32,173 nt of DNA, from positions 1-32,173 of the forward strand of contig JAIOSJ010000145.1 in the NCBI GenBank assembly GCA_021107705.1, written 5' to 3'. Positions 1 through 9,054 of the stretch are shown here, in pieces; within the stretch, counting starts at the first letter, position 1, and each line of letters begins with the position of its first letter. The DNA comes from Thermoanaerobaculales bacterium. GTDB lineage: Bacteria; Acidobacteriota; Thermoanaerobaculia; Thermoanaerobaculales; Sulfomarinibacteraceae. The translations under genes were made by a program, and so were the position numbers. The notes under the pieces were generated by a model. It did no database searches. It was not told where the DNA came from and was given only the letters and a program-made list of their open reading frames with translations.

Positions 1-113
1 AGATATCTTGCCCACGATGTGCGGAATGTAGGCCTCGTCGCCTCATTACTCAAAAAACCACGCTGCACAGCAGCTTCGCAACCCTCGCGACGAAACCCGG
101 TGAGAAGTGCGGG
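1..113 (+). repeat. Dispersed inverted-end element, copy A (right part only; left part lies outside the window)
   Basis: Right end CCTCGCGACGAAACCCGGTGAGAAGTGCGGG; core CTCGTCGCCTCAT..CAAAAAMCCACGCTGC is shared with copy D (17747-17922). Confidence 0.8.
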
Positions 114-207
114 TTAGGGGAATGTACCGCATTGGCCCTTAACCCCAATACTGTTCATTTAACTGTGCAGCCGAGACGGCTACACCCACAATATCGCCCC
201 CATCCAT

Positions 208-286
208 TAGGATCCTGTATGGCAGAGGCCCCGAAACGGACCCAACGGCAAAATGCGTAACAGGACCTATGCCCTACAGGATCCTA
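208..286. repeat. Inverted repeat or terminator-like hairpin at the 3' end of mglA
   Basis: 24-nt arms (208-231 and 263-286) match at 21/24 positions: TAGGATCCTGTA-GGCA-AGG-CC. The right arm contains the mglA stop codon. Confidence 0.65.
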
Positions 287-1987
287 CCGAACATTCTCCA
301 GGTCGATCGTCAACTGGAGGATGAGGTTTTTGAACGAGGCGGCATCTTCGACGGAGAGGGACACGGGGTCGAGAGTGTGAATGGTCTCTCCATCTTCATT
401 CTGGATCCTGAAGGCCAGTTGCAAGCTGTGCATTCTCCGGAAGATATTGGAGTTCAGTCTCTGTTCGATACGGCGTTTCAGATCCCGTGTGTTGCTGCTA
501 CGGCCCGTGAGGAGACTGTCGAGGTCCAGATCGGATGCTGCTGAGGCATCTTTTTGTCGAGCACCGGCGACTTCGGTGGTCATTCTGCGTAAACCGTCAA
601 GCTCGGACAAGACGTCCATCTCATTCGAAAGTCGGACTCTCTTGATTGGAGGTGGTTCGATTTCATCCTCTTGAGTGCCGGCGCTGGTATCAAACTCGAC
701 CTGGACCTCAGTCGGATCCTGGCTTTGGACTCCCCCTTCTTCGAACCGACCCTCGTCATCAATCGGCTGATCGTCAATGTCGTCAGACGGGGCCTCGATC
801 TCGATATCCTGGTCTTCGATCTCAACCGGGACATCCTCGATTTCGATGTCCTGGTCCTCGATCTCAACCGGGACATCTTCGATCTCAACGGGGACATCTT
901 CGATCTCGGTGGGCTGGTCCTCGAGTTCCACAAACTCGATTTCGATGACTTCGTCGATCGGTTCTGAAGTGGTCTCCTCCCCCGGTAGATCAGTGGGGAA
1001 GGTCTCCTCAGAGGTCTCCTCGGCGTGGGACTCCGCCATGGAGGGCGCCGTGGTTTCCTCAGGGGAAGGGGTTTCCGGGATGTCTCCGGAAATTTCTTGG
1101 GCTTGGTGATCGGCTCTCGAATCGGTCTCGTCGGGAGTGGTGGAGAATGGAGGCTGGTTCTCGAGTGGGGCCTCGATTGGTGGTTCCGGCGGTGTGGCGA
1201 CAGCGATAGGTTCAACGGGTGATTCCGCGGCGAGTTCAGGGCCCGCAAAAACGGGGGCGTCTCCAACACCCTCTTCCGCCGCCCTCGCGAGGGAGGCCGC
1301 TGAGATTGGGCTGGGTTTCTTGTCCGATACGGCGGCTTTCGGAGGTGGTTCCGGGGGCCTGCGCGGGACACGCGTTGGTGCCTCATCCTGAGGCGAGGCC
1401 ATGCGTCTTCGCAGCTTTTTCAAAGTGATTTTCGTGATTTCCTTCAAGGTCTCGAAGACCCCGTCGCCGTTGATGGCCGAAGCCATATGAAAGGGATATT
1501 GCCCCTCCGGGTTCAGGTCGGCATTGAGTTCTTCGAGGGTGAGGGTGTGTTTCAGGTCGCGCTTGTTGTACTGGAGCACGAGCGGGACGTCATCTGTATC
1601 CATCCCAAGATCAGCGATATTCTCCATCAAACTGCGGAGGCTCTCGATATTGGCCTCACGCATCGGTCTTTGAGAATCGGCGACGAAAACCAGACCGTCG
1701 ACGCCCTTGAGCACCAGCTTTCGGGTGGTGTTGTAAAACACCTGTCCCGGCACAGTGTAGAGTTGGAGTCTCGTCTTGAAACCGCCGACGGTTCCTACCT
1801 CGATGGGCAGCAGGTCGAAAAAGAGCGTCCGGTCGCTTTCGGTTTCCAGAGAGACCATTTCACCCCGGCTCTTGGGTGAAGTTCTGGCATAAATGAAGCT
1901 CAAATTGGAGGTCTTACCGCACAGACCAGGACCGTAATACACGATCTTGGCCGCCATCTGCATCGTAGCCCAATTGAAGAAAACCAT
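284..1987 (-). CDS. mglA: MglA-type small Ras-like GTPase with long low-complexity acidic extension and a C-terminal conserved-looking segment
   Basis: N-terminus AAKIVYYGPGLCGKTSNLSFIY (P-loop), TVPGQVFYNTTRKLVLKGVDGLVFVADSQ, QYNKRDL; typical of the MglA family. About 360 aa follow the GTPase domain. Confidence 0.9.
   Translation of the reverse strand: MVFFNWATMQMAAKIVYYGPGLCGKTSNLSFIYARTSPKSRGEMVSLETESDRTLFFDLLPIEVGTVGGFKTRLQLYTVPGQVFYNTTRKLVLKGVDGLVFVADSQRPMREANIESLRSLMENIADLGMDTDDVPLVLQYNKRDLKHTLTLEELNADLNPEGQYPFHMASAINGDGVFETLKEITKITLKKLRRRMASPQDEAPTRVPRRPPEPPPKAAVSDKKPSPISAASLARAAEEGVGDAPVFAGPELAAESPVEPIAVATPPEPPIEAPLENQPPFSTTPDETDSRADHQAQEISGDIPETPSPEETTAPSMAESHAEETSEETFPTDLPGEETTSEPIDEVIEIEFVELEDQPTEIEDVPVEIEDVPVEIEDQDIEIEDVPVEIEDQDIEIEAPSDDIDDQPIDDEGRFEEGGVQSQDPTEVQVEFDTSAGTQEDEIEPPPIKRVRLSNEMDVLSELDGLRRMTTEVAGARQKDASAASDLDLDSLLTGRSSNTRDLKRRIEQRLNSNIFRRMHSLQLAFRIQNEDGETIHTLDPVSLSVEDAASFKNLILQLTIDLENVR
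793..950. repeat. 21-bp tandem repeat (minisatellite) encoding (EIEDVPV/EIEDQDI)n inside mglA
   Basis: Translated minus strand: EIEDVPV EIEDVPV EIEDQDI EIEDVPV EIEDQDI EIEAPSD DIDDQPI. Confidence 0.85.
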
Positions 1988-2233
1988 TGCTTAATATACA
2001 CCTTCACACGCTGATCCACGCTAGCACAGCGCCTGTTGGTGGTCAATTCGTCTAGAGGTTGAGATTCCGCGGTTGATGGTGTCAAAAGGAGGGGGCAGTG
2101 AGGAGGGGACGGGATGGTACTCCTGAGTAGGGATCCCATCGTCTGATGCTACAATGCAATCGAAAATGGCGCTTCTGCCCGACCTGGTACCGATTGTCTA
2201 AAGGTTGATCTCCGGACATTTTGGGAATTATTG

Positions 2234-3268
2234 ATGGAACTGAGCAAAAGAGAGCATTTCGTTCTGGCGGCTGTGGTAGGGGTTTTCCTACGAACCGGCC
2301 AGGCGGTTGCATCGCGGCAGATTGCGGAACGCCCCGGACAAAGGCTCTCGGCGGCGTCAATTCGTAACGTGATGGCTCGGCTCGAAGAGCGTGGCATGTT
2401 GTCGCGGCCTCATCCATCTTCCGGATGCGTCCCGACCGATCCGGGACTACGGTCCTTTCTTGACGCTTATCTTCCCCAAAGACGTCCATCCGCGGCGTTG
2501 CGGCGGGATGTTGAGGATCGGTTTCAAGCCGCAAACCCGGAACTCATCGAGGACATGGAGTGGGTCGCCCGTTTGACGGCGGACCTGACGCGCGAGGCCG
2601 GGGTTGTGGTTCGTCCTATGGGAGAAGCCCCCGTGATGGAAGCGATGACCCTGGTGGCCCTCGGTGGCGCCCGGGTCTTGGGAATCGTCGTGACCATCGA
2701 CGGGTGGGTCGGAAAGCGCGTTGCAACCCTTTCCATGCCTGGTCGGAGCGTAGATCTCCAGGCTCTGTCCCAACGCGCAACAAGCCGATTTCGGGGGCTG
2801 GATTTTGTTCAGGCATGCGATCTCCTGAATGACCGGACGGAGGGGATCGGCGATTTTGCCGGCTGGGAACGAGAGTTGCTGTTGGACCTTTTCTCCCACG
2901 AGAAAGACGGTGAGGTTCTGGTGATAGGCGCCGAGAACCTCATTGAACACGAGGCCTTTGCGGAGGTTGGGCGCATCAGGTCCGTGGTGAGGGTCCTCGA
3001 GGACCGTCCGGGTCTCGCGATCGAATGGCGTCGCGTACTGCGCTCAGAATCCACTCGGGTTCTTCTCGGAAGTGAATCGACTCTTACCGCCGGTGGGAAT
3101 CTGGGAATGGTAGCAACGTTGTTTTATCAGGGAGAACGAGCGGCGGGAGCGGTTGGGATCGTTGGGCCGAGACGGATGGACTATGGGCGCATCGTCCAGG
3201 TTGTCGAGTGTATCGGGGAAACGCTGTCGAAGTATCTCGAGCCTCAGAGGAGCGAGGTGGCGCAATGA
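2234..3268 (+). CDS. hrcA: Heat-inducible transcription repressor HrcA
   Basis: HrcA-like HTH (SAASIRNVMARLEERGMLSRPHPSSGCVPTDPGLRSFLD) and location directly upstream of grpE-dnaK-dnaJ. ORF track begins at a TTG (2231); ATG at 2234 is preferred. Confidence 0.88.
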   Translation: MELSKREHFVLAAVVGVFLRTGQAVASRQIAERPGQRLSAASIRNVMARLEERGMLSRPHPSSGCVPTDPGLRSFLDAYLPQRRPSAALRRDVEDRFQAANPELIEDMEWVARLTADLTREAGVVVRPMGEAPVMEAMTLVALGGARVLGIVVTIDGWVGKRVATLSMPGRSVDLQALSQRATSRFRGLDFVQACDLLNDRTEGIGDFAGWERELLLDLFSHEKDGEVLVIGAENLIEHEAFAEVGRIRSVVRVLEDRPGLAIEWRRVLRSESTRVLLGSESTLTAGGNLGMVATLFYQGERAAGAVGIVGPRRMDYGRIVQVVECIGETLSKYLEPQRSEVAQ

Positions 3269-3333
3269 AGACCCGGCCGGAGGAGGTTGGTTTTGTGGGA
3301 GGAAGACAATGACCGCCAAGGAGTATCGAAATA

Positions 3334-4005
3334 ATGCATGATGAGACCACCGTGTCAGCTGAAGATCGCGAAGGGCAGAGTGAGGTGATCGAGATCGAAA
3401 TCATTGAGGACGATCCAGCGCTTTCGGATGCCGGCGATGAGATTACTGTTGAGGGGGCCGAAGGGGATGTTGTCGTCGACGGCATCGAGGAAGCCGGCGA
3501 CGATGTGGTAGCTCTCAAGGATGAAGTAGAACACCTGCGTGAAATGTATCTTCGAAAGTTGGCGGAATTCGACAACTTTCGTAAGAGAATCGAGAGGGAG
3601 CGAGTCGAGATGGTCAAGACTGCAGGAAGTGAGGTCGTCCTCGATCTCATTCCGGTCCTCGACAATTTTGAGCGGGCGCTGGAACATTCCGGTGATTCAA
3701 GCCCGGAGTCGATTCTGCAGGGTGTGAATATGATCTCCAAACAATTCTTGGAAGTGTTGGAGCGTCGCGGGCTCGAGCAGTTCGACCCTACGGGTGAGCC
3801 CTTCCAGCCTGAAATTCATGATGCCATTCAACGAGTCGATGATCCGAATCTGCCGCCGGGAACTGTGGCCTGGGTTTTGGCGAGGGGTTACCGCTACGGT
3901 GGCCGCCTCCTCCGTCCGGCGATGGTTGGCGTCACGGCTGAAGAAACAACGATCGTGAATGCGTCTAAACCCGCGGATGCGGGAGGCGGGGAGACCGAGT
4001 CGTGA
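3334..4005 (+). CDS. grpE: Nucleotide exchange factor GrpE
   Basis: YLRKLAEFDNFRKRIERE, VLDLIPVLDNFERALEH, YRYGGRLLRPAMVGV; immediately upstream of dnaK. Confidence 0.95.
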   Translation: MHDETTVSAEDREGQSEVIEIEIIEDDPALSDAGDEITVEGAEGDVVVDGIEEAGDDVVALKDEVEHLREMYLRKLAEFDNFRKRIERERVEMVKTAGSEVVLDLIPVLDNFERALEHSGDSSPESILQGVNMISKQFLEVLERRGLEQFDPTGEPFQPEIHDAIQRVDDPNLPPGTVAWVLARGYRYGGRLLRPAMVGVTAEETTIVNASKPADAGGGETES

Positions 4006-5864
4006 GCAAGATCATCGGTATTGATCTCGGTACTACTAATTCCTGTGCGGCGGTCGTGGATGTCACCAATCCGGTTGTGATTCCGAATCGCGAAGGGGCG
4101 CGTACGACACCATCTGTGGTTGCCTTCACCGCATCCGGCGACCGGTTGGTCGGACAGATCGCTCGGCGTCAGGCCATGACCAATCCGGAAAACACAGCCT
4201 ATTCGGTGAAACGCTTGATCGGGCGCAAATTCGATGCTGAGGAGGTTCGATGGGCACGGTCCCTGGTGCCGTACGCGATCGTTGAATCCGAAAACGGTGA
4301 TGCGTGGGTGAGGATCCATGGCCGGGATATGAGTCCGCAAGAAATCTCCGCTGCGGTGTTGCGGGAGATCAAGGAGTTCGCCGAGGAGTTCGTTGGTGAA
4401 GAGGTAACTCAGGCAATTATCACCGTTCCGGCCTATTTCGACGACAGCCAGCGCCAGGCAACCAAGGACGCCGGAGCAATCGCAGGATTGGACGTGCTGC
4501 GCATCATCAACGAGCCGACTGCAGCCTCTCTCGCCTATGGTTTCGGCAAGGACAGAAATGAAATCCTCGCGGTGTATGACCTCGGCGGAGGTACGTTCGA
4601 TATTTCCATCCTCGAGATCGGGGAGGGGATTCTTGAGGTCAAGTCAACTGCGGGCGATACCTTTTTGGGGGGTGAGGATTTTGACGCCAGGGTCATGAAA
4701 CGCCTTCTCAAACAGTTCACACAGGACACCGGGATCGACATGTCCGACGATACGATGGCCATGCAGCGGATCAAGGAGGCTGCCGAAAGTGCAAAATGTG
4801 ATCTTTCGAATGCCGAGGTAACTGAGATCTCCCTGCCCTTCATCGCCGCAGATCATACTGGACCCAAACACCTTCAGGCGCGCCTGACCCGGAGTCAGCT
4901 CGAGGAACTGGTCAGGGATCTTGTCGAGCGCACCCTTGAACCCTGCCGCAATGCCCTTGAGGCGGCTCGCTTGACGGCAAAGGACATCGACCAGGTCATC
5001 TTGGTCGGCGGCCAGACGCGGATGCCGTTGGTGGTTGAGAAGGTGAGCGAGTTCTTCGGCCGTGAGCCGTACCAGGAGATCAACCCGGATGAAGTTGTGG
5101 GTATCGGGGCAGCGATCCAGGGGGGAATCTTGCGAGGAGAGGTCAAGGACCTCATCCTGCTGGATGTGACACCACTGTCTCTCGGTATCGAGACTCACGG
5201 TGGCCTCTTCACGAAGATCATCGAACGAAACTCAACGATCCCCACCAAGAAATCGATGGTCTTCACGACCGTGGCCGACAATCAGACGACGGTTGATGTT
5301 CACGTTCTGCAGGGTGAGCTGGGAATTGCAAACGAGAATCGTTCCCTCGGTCGATTCGATCTGGTGGGTGTGCCTTCCGCTCCGCGTGGAGTGCCACAGA
5401 TCGAAGTGACGTTCTCGATCGACTCCAATGGGATTGTCCATGTAGGCGCCCAGGATCTCGCAACCGGCAAAGAACAGAGCATTGAGGTCAACCCAGCGGG
5501 TGGTCTGTCGAAGGCCGAGATTGACAGCCTCATCTCAGAGGCCGACAAATTCCGTCAGGAGGACCATGGTCGGCGCGAGATTCGGCACCTCCAGAACCGG
5601 CTTGAAGGCTTGCTCTACACCAATGACAGAGTCGTTCGAGAATTCGGCGGCAGCCTCAATTCCGAGGATCGGGAAGAGGTCCGGTCGACTCTGAACCGAG
5701 CTCGCAAAGCGGTTACCGTCGAAGAGCGATCGGTCCTCGAGGAGGCCATCTTGGCGGTGCAGCAGGCTTCCAGAATTCTTACCGAGGTCATCATGATGGA
5801 TCCATTGACTGCACTGGGGATGGTGGGGTTAAGCGATTCCTCAGACGACGGATCGGACGCGTAA
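4002..5864 (+). CDS. dnaK: Molecular chaperone DnaK (Hsp70)
   Basis: [65 protein letters not shown] start overlaps the grpE stop by 4 bp. Confidence 0.98.
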   Translation: MSKIIGIDLGTTNSCAAVVDVTNPVVIPNREGARTTPSVVAFTASGDRLVGQIARRQAMTNPENTAYSVKRLIGRKFDAEEVRWARSLVPYAIVESENGDAWVRIHGRDMSPQEISAAVLREIKEFAEEFVGEEVTQAIITVPAYFDDSQRQATKDAGAIAGLDVLRIINEPTAASLAYGFGKDRNEILAVYDLGGGTFDISILEIGEGILEVKSTAGDTFLGGEDFDARVMKRLLKQFTQDTGIDMSDDTMAMQRIKEAAESAKCDLSNAEVTEISLPFIAADHTGPKHLQARLTRSQLEELVRDLVERTLEPCRNALEAARLTAKDIDQVILVGGQTRMPLVVEKVSEFFGREPYQEINPDEVVGIGAAIQGGILRGEVKDLILLDVTPLSLGIETHGGLFTKIIERNSTIPTKKSMVFTTVADNQTTVDVHVLQGELGIANENRSLGRFDLVGVPSAPRGVPQIEVTFSIDSNGIVHVGAQDLATGKEQSIEVNPAGGLSKAEIDSLISEADKFRQEDHGRREIRHLQNRLEGLLYTNDRVVREFGGSLNSEDREEVRSTLNRARKAVTVEERSVLEEAILAVQQASRILTEVIMMDPLTALGMVGLSDSSDDGSDA

Positions 5865-5869
5865 GATTC

Positions 5870-7012
5870 ATGACGCCAACCACTCAGCGTGATTATTACG
5901 AAATATTGGGCGTTGACCGCGGGGCCTCGGTCGATGATATCAAGAAGGCCTACCGTATCTTGGCGGTGAGGTACCACCCGGACAAGAACCCAGGTGATTC
6001 GGAATCGGAAGAACGGTTCAAAGAGGCGTCCGAAGCCTATGCCGTGTTGTCTGACTCGAAGAAGAGAGATCGTTACGACCGATTCGGTCACCAGGGCATC
6101 GGCGGCCAGGACTTCTCCGGTTTTGACCCCTCCTCTTTTGGGGATTTTTCGGACATCCTCGGCGATCTTTTCGGCTTTGGGTTCGGTGACATTTTCGGTG
6201 GCCGCAGGCAGGCCAGATCCGGACCGAGGCGGGGAAGAGACCTTCAATACACCTTGCGGCTGTCGCTCGAAGAGGCCGCGACCGGCACCGAGAAGTCGAT
6301 TCGAATTCCCAGGGCTGAGGACTGCGAGACCTGTGGTGGCGGCGGTTCGGAGCCGGGGACGTCGCCCGAAACTTGTACCTCCTGCGGCGGCTCCGGTCAG
6401 GTCATGTTTCGCAGGGGCTTTCTCTCTGTGGCGCAGACCTGTCCCAGTTGCGGCGGCGCCGGGCGGGTCAACCGTACGCCCTGTTCGGCCTGCCGGGGCA
6501 ACGGCCAGGTCGAGAACGAAGCCAATTTGCAGGTGAAGGTTCCGGCCGGGATCGACAACGGTATGCGTCTCCGTTTGGCTGGGGAGGGGGAGCGTGGGCG
6601 TGGTGGTGGCCCCGCCGGTGATCTCTACGTGGTGATGGCGGTCAAGGTCCACGATCTCTTCGAGCGGGAGGGATCGAGCCTTCATTTCGAATTGCCCATT
6701 TCCGCCTTTCAGGCAATGTTGGGCGCAACCGTTCCGATCACAACCATTCTTGGGGAGGATCAGGATGTCGTCGTCGGCGCCGGCGCACAGCCGGGTGAGG
6801 TCATTCGCCTCAGGTCCGCAGGCATGCCCGATGTCAATTCCCAACGCAGGGGTGATCTCTTCGTTCACCTAAAAGTGGTGGTTCCTCAGAGGCTCTCCAC
6901 CGAGGAGAAAAAACTCGTAGAAGTTGCCGCCAATGCGGTTGGAGAGGTTGTTGATCCCGCCGGCCACGAGGGCCTGTTCGAAAAGCTGAAAAGGGCTCTC
7001 GGGAGCGAGTGA
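5870..7012 (+). CDS. dnaJ: Chaperone DnaJ
   Basis: DYYEILGV J-domain with HPD motif; four CxxCxGxG-type zinc motifs. Confidence 0.97.
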   Translation: MTPTTQRDYYEILGVDRGASVDDIKKAYRILAVRYHPDKNPGDSESEERFKEASEAYAVLSDSKKRDRYDRFGHQGIGGQDFSGFDPSSFGDFSDILGDLFGFGFGDIFGGRRQARSGPRRGRDLQYTLRLSLEEAATGTEKSIRIPRAEDCETCGGGGSEPGTSPETCTSCGGSGQVMFRRGFLSVAQTCPSCGGAGRVNRTPCSACRGNGQVENEANLQVKVPAGIDNGMRLRLAGEGERGRGGGPAGDLYVVMAVKVHDLFEREGSSLHFELPISAFQAMLGATVPITTILGEDQDVVVGAGAQPGEVIRLRSAGMPDVNSQRRGDLFVHLKVVVPQRLSTEEKKLVEVAANAVGEVVDPAGHEGLFEKLKRALGSE

Positions 7013-7028
7013 GCCTAATCAAGGACCG

Positions 7029-7883
7029 ATGACGGGGACCGAGTTCACGACCGTAAATCTTTGGATCGCAGAAGATCGCGAACCTAATTTGGCCGAAGTC
7101 CTTGGGTCTCATGCCACTCTCGGCTCGATGCTTGGATCGGTCTTTGAAGGTCGGGTCGAAGCGACGATCTACCTGGACTCCTCTCAGGAGCCGGTCATTC
7201 CCTCTCTGCTTCAGGATCTGGAAGGATTGGCCTGTTCTGAGTTAAGGGTCGGTACTCTTCCCGGCCAGGATTGGTTGAAGGCTTATCGTGAAAGGGTCAA
7301 ACCCTTCTCGTTGGGACGGACCTGGTGGATCGATCCCCACCCGCAGATGCCGAGTCAAGCTCCGAAAGGCCGTTTGAGGTTAGTGATCGAGCCCCGGATG
7401 GCCTTTGGAACAGGGTCCCACGAATCGACCCATCTCGTCCTTCTCGAACTCGAGGATGATCCACCGGAAGGGCTTTCGGTCATGGACATCGGCACCGGAT
7501 CGGGCATCCTGGCCCTCGCGGCGGAGCGACTGGGAGCGGTCAGAACGGTTGGGCTTGACATTGACCTCCAAGCCGTCATTGTGGCCCGACAGATCGTCGC
7601 GGACCAGGATTTCGCATGTTCGCCAGGATACCTGGCTGGTCCGCTGGCGGCCGTGGGCCGAGGTGAATTCAGCCTGGTTCTGTGCAATATGATCTCAGAG
7701 CATTTTCGGCCGTTGATCGCCGGCATCCGCAGGATCATGACTGCCGAAGGAACAGCGGTTTTCTCCGGGGTTCTCGCGAAGGAGGCCGAGGAGGTTTCCC
7801 TGGCCCTCGAAAAAGGGGGCTTGAGAGTCGAGAAAACCAGACATCTTCATGACTGGGTTGCGCTGAGGGTCCGTCGTGGCTAG
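7029..7883 (+). CDS. prmA: Ribosomal protein L11 methyltransferase
   Basis: RLVIEPRMAFGTGSHESTHL, VMDIGTGSGILALAAERLGA; placed after dnaJ as is common. Confidence 0.9.
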   Translation: MTGTEFTTVNLWIAEDREPNLAEVLGSHATLGSMLGSVFEGRVEATIYLDSSQEPVIPSLLQDLEGLACSELRVGTLPGQDWLKAYRERVKPFSLGRTWWIDPHPQMPSQAPKGRLRLVIEPRMAFGTGSHESTHLVLLELEDDPPEGLSVMDIGTGSGILALAAERLGAVRTVGLDIDLQAVIVARQIVADQDFACSPGYLAGPLAAVGRGEFSLVLCNMISEHFRPLIAGIRRIMTAEGTAVFSGVLAKEAEEVSLALEKGGLRVEKTRHLHDWVALRVRRG

Positions 7884-8058
7884 CCCGCATATCTCACCAG
7901 GTATCTACTGCGGGCGGCGTATGGCAGCCATCTGTCGTGCTTTTCGCAAATCGTTCTCCTCGAAGGAGCGCTACTCCAACTGCGTCGCCCGATTTCCGAA
8001 AAACTCAACACCTAACGACCCTTCGCAGCCCTCGTTACGAAAAGGGTGAGAGATGCGG
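7884..8058 (+). repeat. Dispersed inverted-end element, copy B (complete, about 175 bp)
   Basis: Left end CCCGCATATCTCACC starts 1 nt after the prmA stop; right end GGTGAGAGATGCGG contains the rsmE ATG. Core shared with copy E. Confidence 0.85.
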
Positions 8059-8772
8059 ACTGATCCGTGGTTGCTGGTGTCGCCGGGTTCCCTCAAGGTA
8101 GGGGTGGATATTCTATTGGATGAAGAGGAGGCGCGCCACGCTTCGGGAGTGCTTCGGTGTCGGGTGGGGGATCGCGTTGTGTTGGCCGATGGGGCAGGGG
8201 TTGTTGCCCATGCCGAATTCATCGAGTGCGCCCGGTCACGGGCCGTGGTGCGGATAACCGGTGTCGAGAGGACCGAAGAAACCACCGGCGGGGTTCAGCT
8301 TGTGTTGGCCGTTCTCCACACCAAGGCGATGGACTGGGCGGTTCAGAAGGCCGTGGAAGTCGGAGCACAGTCACTGTTTCCGGTTGTATGTGGGCGTTCC
8401 CAAGGGGATGTTCACGGCGCCGGGCGCCGTCTCGATCATTGGCGGCGAGTCTCGCGTCAGGCCCTCAAACAGTGTCACCGGCCATGGATGATGAAAGTAT
8501 TCGAGCCGGAGGACCTGGAAACGGCGATCGGTAGGATCGCTTCCGGCGTAGTCGCCGACCCTGAGGGAGGACAATTGGAGAGTCTTCCTCTCGAGGTGTG
8601 CCGAACTCTGCTTGTGGGTCCCGAGGGTGGCTTCACACCTCGAGAGATCATGAGACTGGACGAGACCGATTGGCTTCGGCTCAACCTCGGGCCTCATGTT
8701 CTGCGGGCCGAGACTGCCGCCATTGTCGGTGCTGCAATTCTCGGAATGAGGTTCGGCCGAAATTCGTCCTGA
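8053..8772 (+). CDS. rsmE: 16S rRNA (uracil(1498)-N(3))-methyltransferase RsmE
   Basis: EEARHASGVLRCRVGDRVVLADG, KAVEVGAQSLFPVVCGRS, LLVGPEGGFTPREI, LGPHVLRAETAAI. Confidence 0.93.
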   Translation: MRTDPWLLVSPGSLKVGVDILLDEEEARHASGVLRCRVGDRVVLADGAGVVAHAEFIECARSRAVVRITGVERTEETTGGVQLVLAVLHTKAMDWAVQKAVEVGAQSLFPVVCGRSQGDVHGAGRRLDHWRRVSRQALKQCHRPWMMKVFEPEDLETAIGRIASGVVADPEGGQLESLPLEVCRTLLVGPEGGFTPREIMRLDETDWLRLNLGPHVLRAETAAIVGAAILGMRFGRNSS

Positions 8773-8805
8773 CCGGCGGTGCTACACTCCCGCGCCATGG
8801 TTAAT

Positions 8806-9054
8806 CCCCATATCTCACCAGTTTTCTACTGCGGCCGGCGGTGTACTGCACCCAGTGTCGTTTTCTCGCTTCGGGATGCTCGCCGAGCCCACGCTGGCCC
8901 CTTCCGGGGCCTCGCGCCTTCGGCATGGCCGCCCTTTCGGGCGGTGCGCGAGGTCCCTACTGTCGAGTACAAGCCGCGCCCGATAATCGGGTCGAAAACA
9001 CCGCTGAGCACGGTGCCTCCCCGCCCTCGCGACGAAACCCGGTGAGAAATGGGG
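8806..9054 (+). repeat. Dispersed inverted-end element, copy C (complete, about 249 bp, distinct core)
   Basis: Left end CCCCATATCTCACC; right end GGTGAGAAATGGGG. Core contains additional small palindromes (GGCCCC-TTCC-GGGGCC, CCGCCC-TTTC-GGGCGG). Confidence 0.82.

Noticed and set aside
580-1386. 268-aa ORF overlapping mglA on the same strand in another frame
   Set aside because: Arg/Ser/Pro-rich shadow frame of the repetitive linker.
5615-6868. 417-aa ORF antisense to dnaJ
   Set aside because: Overlaps a confidently identified dnaJ; composition typical of GC-rich antisense frames; no recognisable domain.
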